In this document: positions 62,960 through 64,000 of the stretch, piece after piece
Layout of the letters: each line of letters starts with the position of its first letter
How positions within the stretch are numbered: the first letter of the stretch is position 1
NCBI RefSeq assembly: GCF_900100885.1
Contig: NZ_LT629692.1
Span: 3,472,001 to 3,536,000, forward strand
From: Microbacterium pygmaeum
GTDB taxonomy: Bacteria > Actinomycetota > Actinomycetes > Actinomycetales > Microbacteriaceae
DNA length: 64,000 nt
Direction of reading: 5' to 3'
The notes under the pieces: generated by a model
The model's input: only the letters and a program-made list of their open reading frames with translations
Database searches by the model: none
Told to the model about the DNA's origin: nothing
Made by a program: the position numbers and the translations under genes

Positions 62960-63652
62960 ATGACAACACCGCTGGCAACGATCGCCGATGCGCTTATTGA
63001 GTTCATTCTCAGTTTGCTGCACGACCCGGCCGCAGCTGCAGAGTTCGCCGACGAGCCCGAAGCCGTGCTCGCTCGCAATGGGCTCAGCAGCGTCTGCGTC
63101 GATGACGTGCGCGCCGTCGCGCCCGTGGTCGTCGACCGACCGGACGTGCATCCCAGCCCGAAGCCCCCGCCCCCTGGCCCTCCGGGACCCCCGTCGGTGG
63201 AGAAGGAGATCATGAACATCTCCAACAACTTCACCATCGACAACCGGTCCTCGATCGTCGACCAGTCGGTCAACCAGAACATCTGGACAGAGGGCGGTGA
63301 CGTCAACCAGCTCTTCGATCAGGAAGCCGTCGTCAACCTCGGCGATCACGGTGCAGCTGCCGGAGACGACGCCGATGTCGACAACTCCGACACGGATGTC
63401 ACCGTCGGCGACGTCGCGATCGGCAACGAAGAAACGACCACGACCATCACGGATTCGTTCGACGACGAGTCGACGAACACCGACGTGGACATCGAGGCAG
63501 AGGCCGAGGACTCGTTCAATGACGAGTCGACGAACGTCGATGTCGCGGTGGACGACTCGTTCCAGTACGAGAGCGACACCGACGTCACAGACACGACGAG
63601 CGTCATGATCACCGACGCCCCGGAGGACTTCGAGGCGGAGGAGAACCTCTAG
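62960..63652 (+). CDS. IniB-like acidic protein
   Basis: The protein is 230 aa with AGGAG 8 bp upstream of the ATG. Residues 1-60 match the IniB N-terminal domain (ALIEFILSLLHDPAAAAEFA, then GLSSVCVDDVRAVAPVVV). A Pro-rich hinge (66-79) leads to an Asn/Gln segment (VNQNIWTEGGDVNQLF) and a very acidic tail with three imperfect repeats starting DSF at 165, 184 and 199 (DSFDDESTN, DSFNDESTN, DSFQYESD). There is no signal peptide. In mycobacteria IniB is induced by cell-wall drugs; its molecular role is unclear. Confidence 0.75.
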   Translation: MTTPLATIADALIEFILSLLHDPAAAAEFADEPEAVLARNGLSSVCVDDVRAVAPVVVDRPDVHPSPKPPPPGPPGPPSVEKEIMNISNNFTIDNRSSIVDQSVNQNIWTEGGDVNQLFDQEAVVNLGDHGAAAGDDADVDNSDTDVTVGDVAIGNEETTTTITDSFDDESTNTDVDIEAEAEDSFNDESTNVDVAVDDSFQYESDTDVTDTTSVMITDAPEDFEAEENL

Positions 63653-63662
63653 GTTCTACGAC

Positions 63663-64000
63663 ATGACCGATCGGCCGGACCAACCCCCGCCCCCGCGCGC
63701 CCTGACTCAGTCAGGGCGCGCTGGCGCGCGCCCACCCGTTCCTCCGCCGCCGTACGAGGCGCCGAAGCGCGAAGCGCCTGAGCGACCTGCGACCGCGAGC
63801 CCGAACGCGCCCCCGGTGCTGACCAAGCTCCCACCACCGTTCTCGGTGCGGCTCAGTCAGTTCCTATGGGTTCTCAGTCTTCTCACCGGCGCCATCGCGA
63901 TCGTCTTCCTCTTCGTAATCCGGGAGGACCTCATGCCGGTCGTCACGGAAGCGGTGAAAGCGCGCGCGGAAGGACGACCAGACGAGACGTACAAGACCGC
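63663..64000 (+). CDS. Proline-rich single-pass membrane protein (truncated by window edge)
   Basis: The open frame starts at ATG 10 bp after the IniB-like stop and runs off the window (112 codons, no stop). The N-terminal ~60 residues are Pro/Ala-rich (RPDQPPPPRALTQSG, RPPVPPPPYEAPK). A membrane helix follows at about 67-86 (FLWVLSLLTGAIAIVFLFVI), then REDLMPVVTEAVKARAEGRP. The family is not recognised. The spacing says it is co-transcribed with the IniB-like gene. Confidence 0.75.
   Translation, partial: MTDRPDQPPPPRALTQSGRAGARPPVPPPPYEAPKREAPERPATASPNAPPVLTKLPPPFSVRLSQFLWVLSLLTGAIAIVFLFVIREDLMPVVTEAVKARAEGRPDETYKT

Noticed and set aside
1..64000. tRNA, rRNA, insertion sequences, prophage or toxin-antitoxin genes
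   Set aside because: I looked for typical tRNA arms, transposase motifs and integrase signatures and saw none that I can support.

Overview
The window is high-GC actinobacterial chromosome, most like a Microbacteriaceae member (Microbacterium or a close relative). Pointers are the many GTG and TTG starts, an IdeR-type iron box, GuaB plus GuaB3, a SURF1 protein, IniR/IniB-type proteins and CIRCE-controlled groES. This is inference from gene content; no rRNA or tRNA gene is present to settle it. I saw no prophage, insertion sequence or CRISPR array. Most of the window is ordinary core and metabolic sequence with a few unusual islands.

0-15 kb: an ArsR/LMW-phosphatase fusion, a giant membrane hydrolase-like protein, a methyltransferase and a diacylglycerol kinase-family protein. 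Then come a 51-bp repeat array, an isoprenylcysteine-methyltransferase-like protein, a bacteriophytochrome diguanylate cyclase, an ArsC with a C-terminal extension, and a four-gene siderophore ABC operon behind an IdeR box. 15-30 kb: a VOC protein, GlpQ-like phosphodiesterase, Bax-inhibitor-like protein, a ClgR/PopR-like regulator, a stand-alone LigD polymerase, and a ClpP pair of which one member lacks the catalytic serine. A ScyD-like protein, a glycosyltransferase, an Ntn hydrolase, guaA, SURF1 and guaB3 follow.

30-46 kb: a TetR/MFS efflux pair, then a nickel block. A Fur-family regulator diverges from cbiMNQO, and this faces a urea transporter and a urease operon (ureA, CbiX-like, ureB, ureC, ureF, ureG, ureD). 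No ureE is present; a CbiX-like protein with a 20-histidine tail sits among the genes instead. Next are sarcosine-oxidase-like, ABC-F, DUF2277 and TMEM175 genes and a second, seven-unit array of the same 51-bp repeat. 46-58 kb: guaB, the livHMGF operon with convergent livK (LivH carries an N-terminal secreted domain), a CsoR-controlled copZ-copA-csoR operon, rarD, and groES behind two CIRCE elements.

58-64 kb is the most interesting stretch. It holds a membrane-anchored Hsp70-like ATPase that lacks a substrate-binding domain and carries 14 five-residue repeats, an IniR-like ATPase/LuxR regulator, an IniB-like acidic protein, and the start of a proline-rich membrane protein cut by the window edge. 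This looks like an ini-type cell-envelope stress cluster with a dedicated Hsp70. Dynamin-like IniA/IniC genes may lie just beyond the edge.
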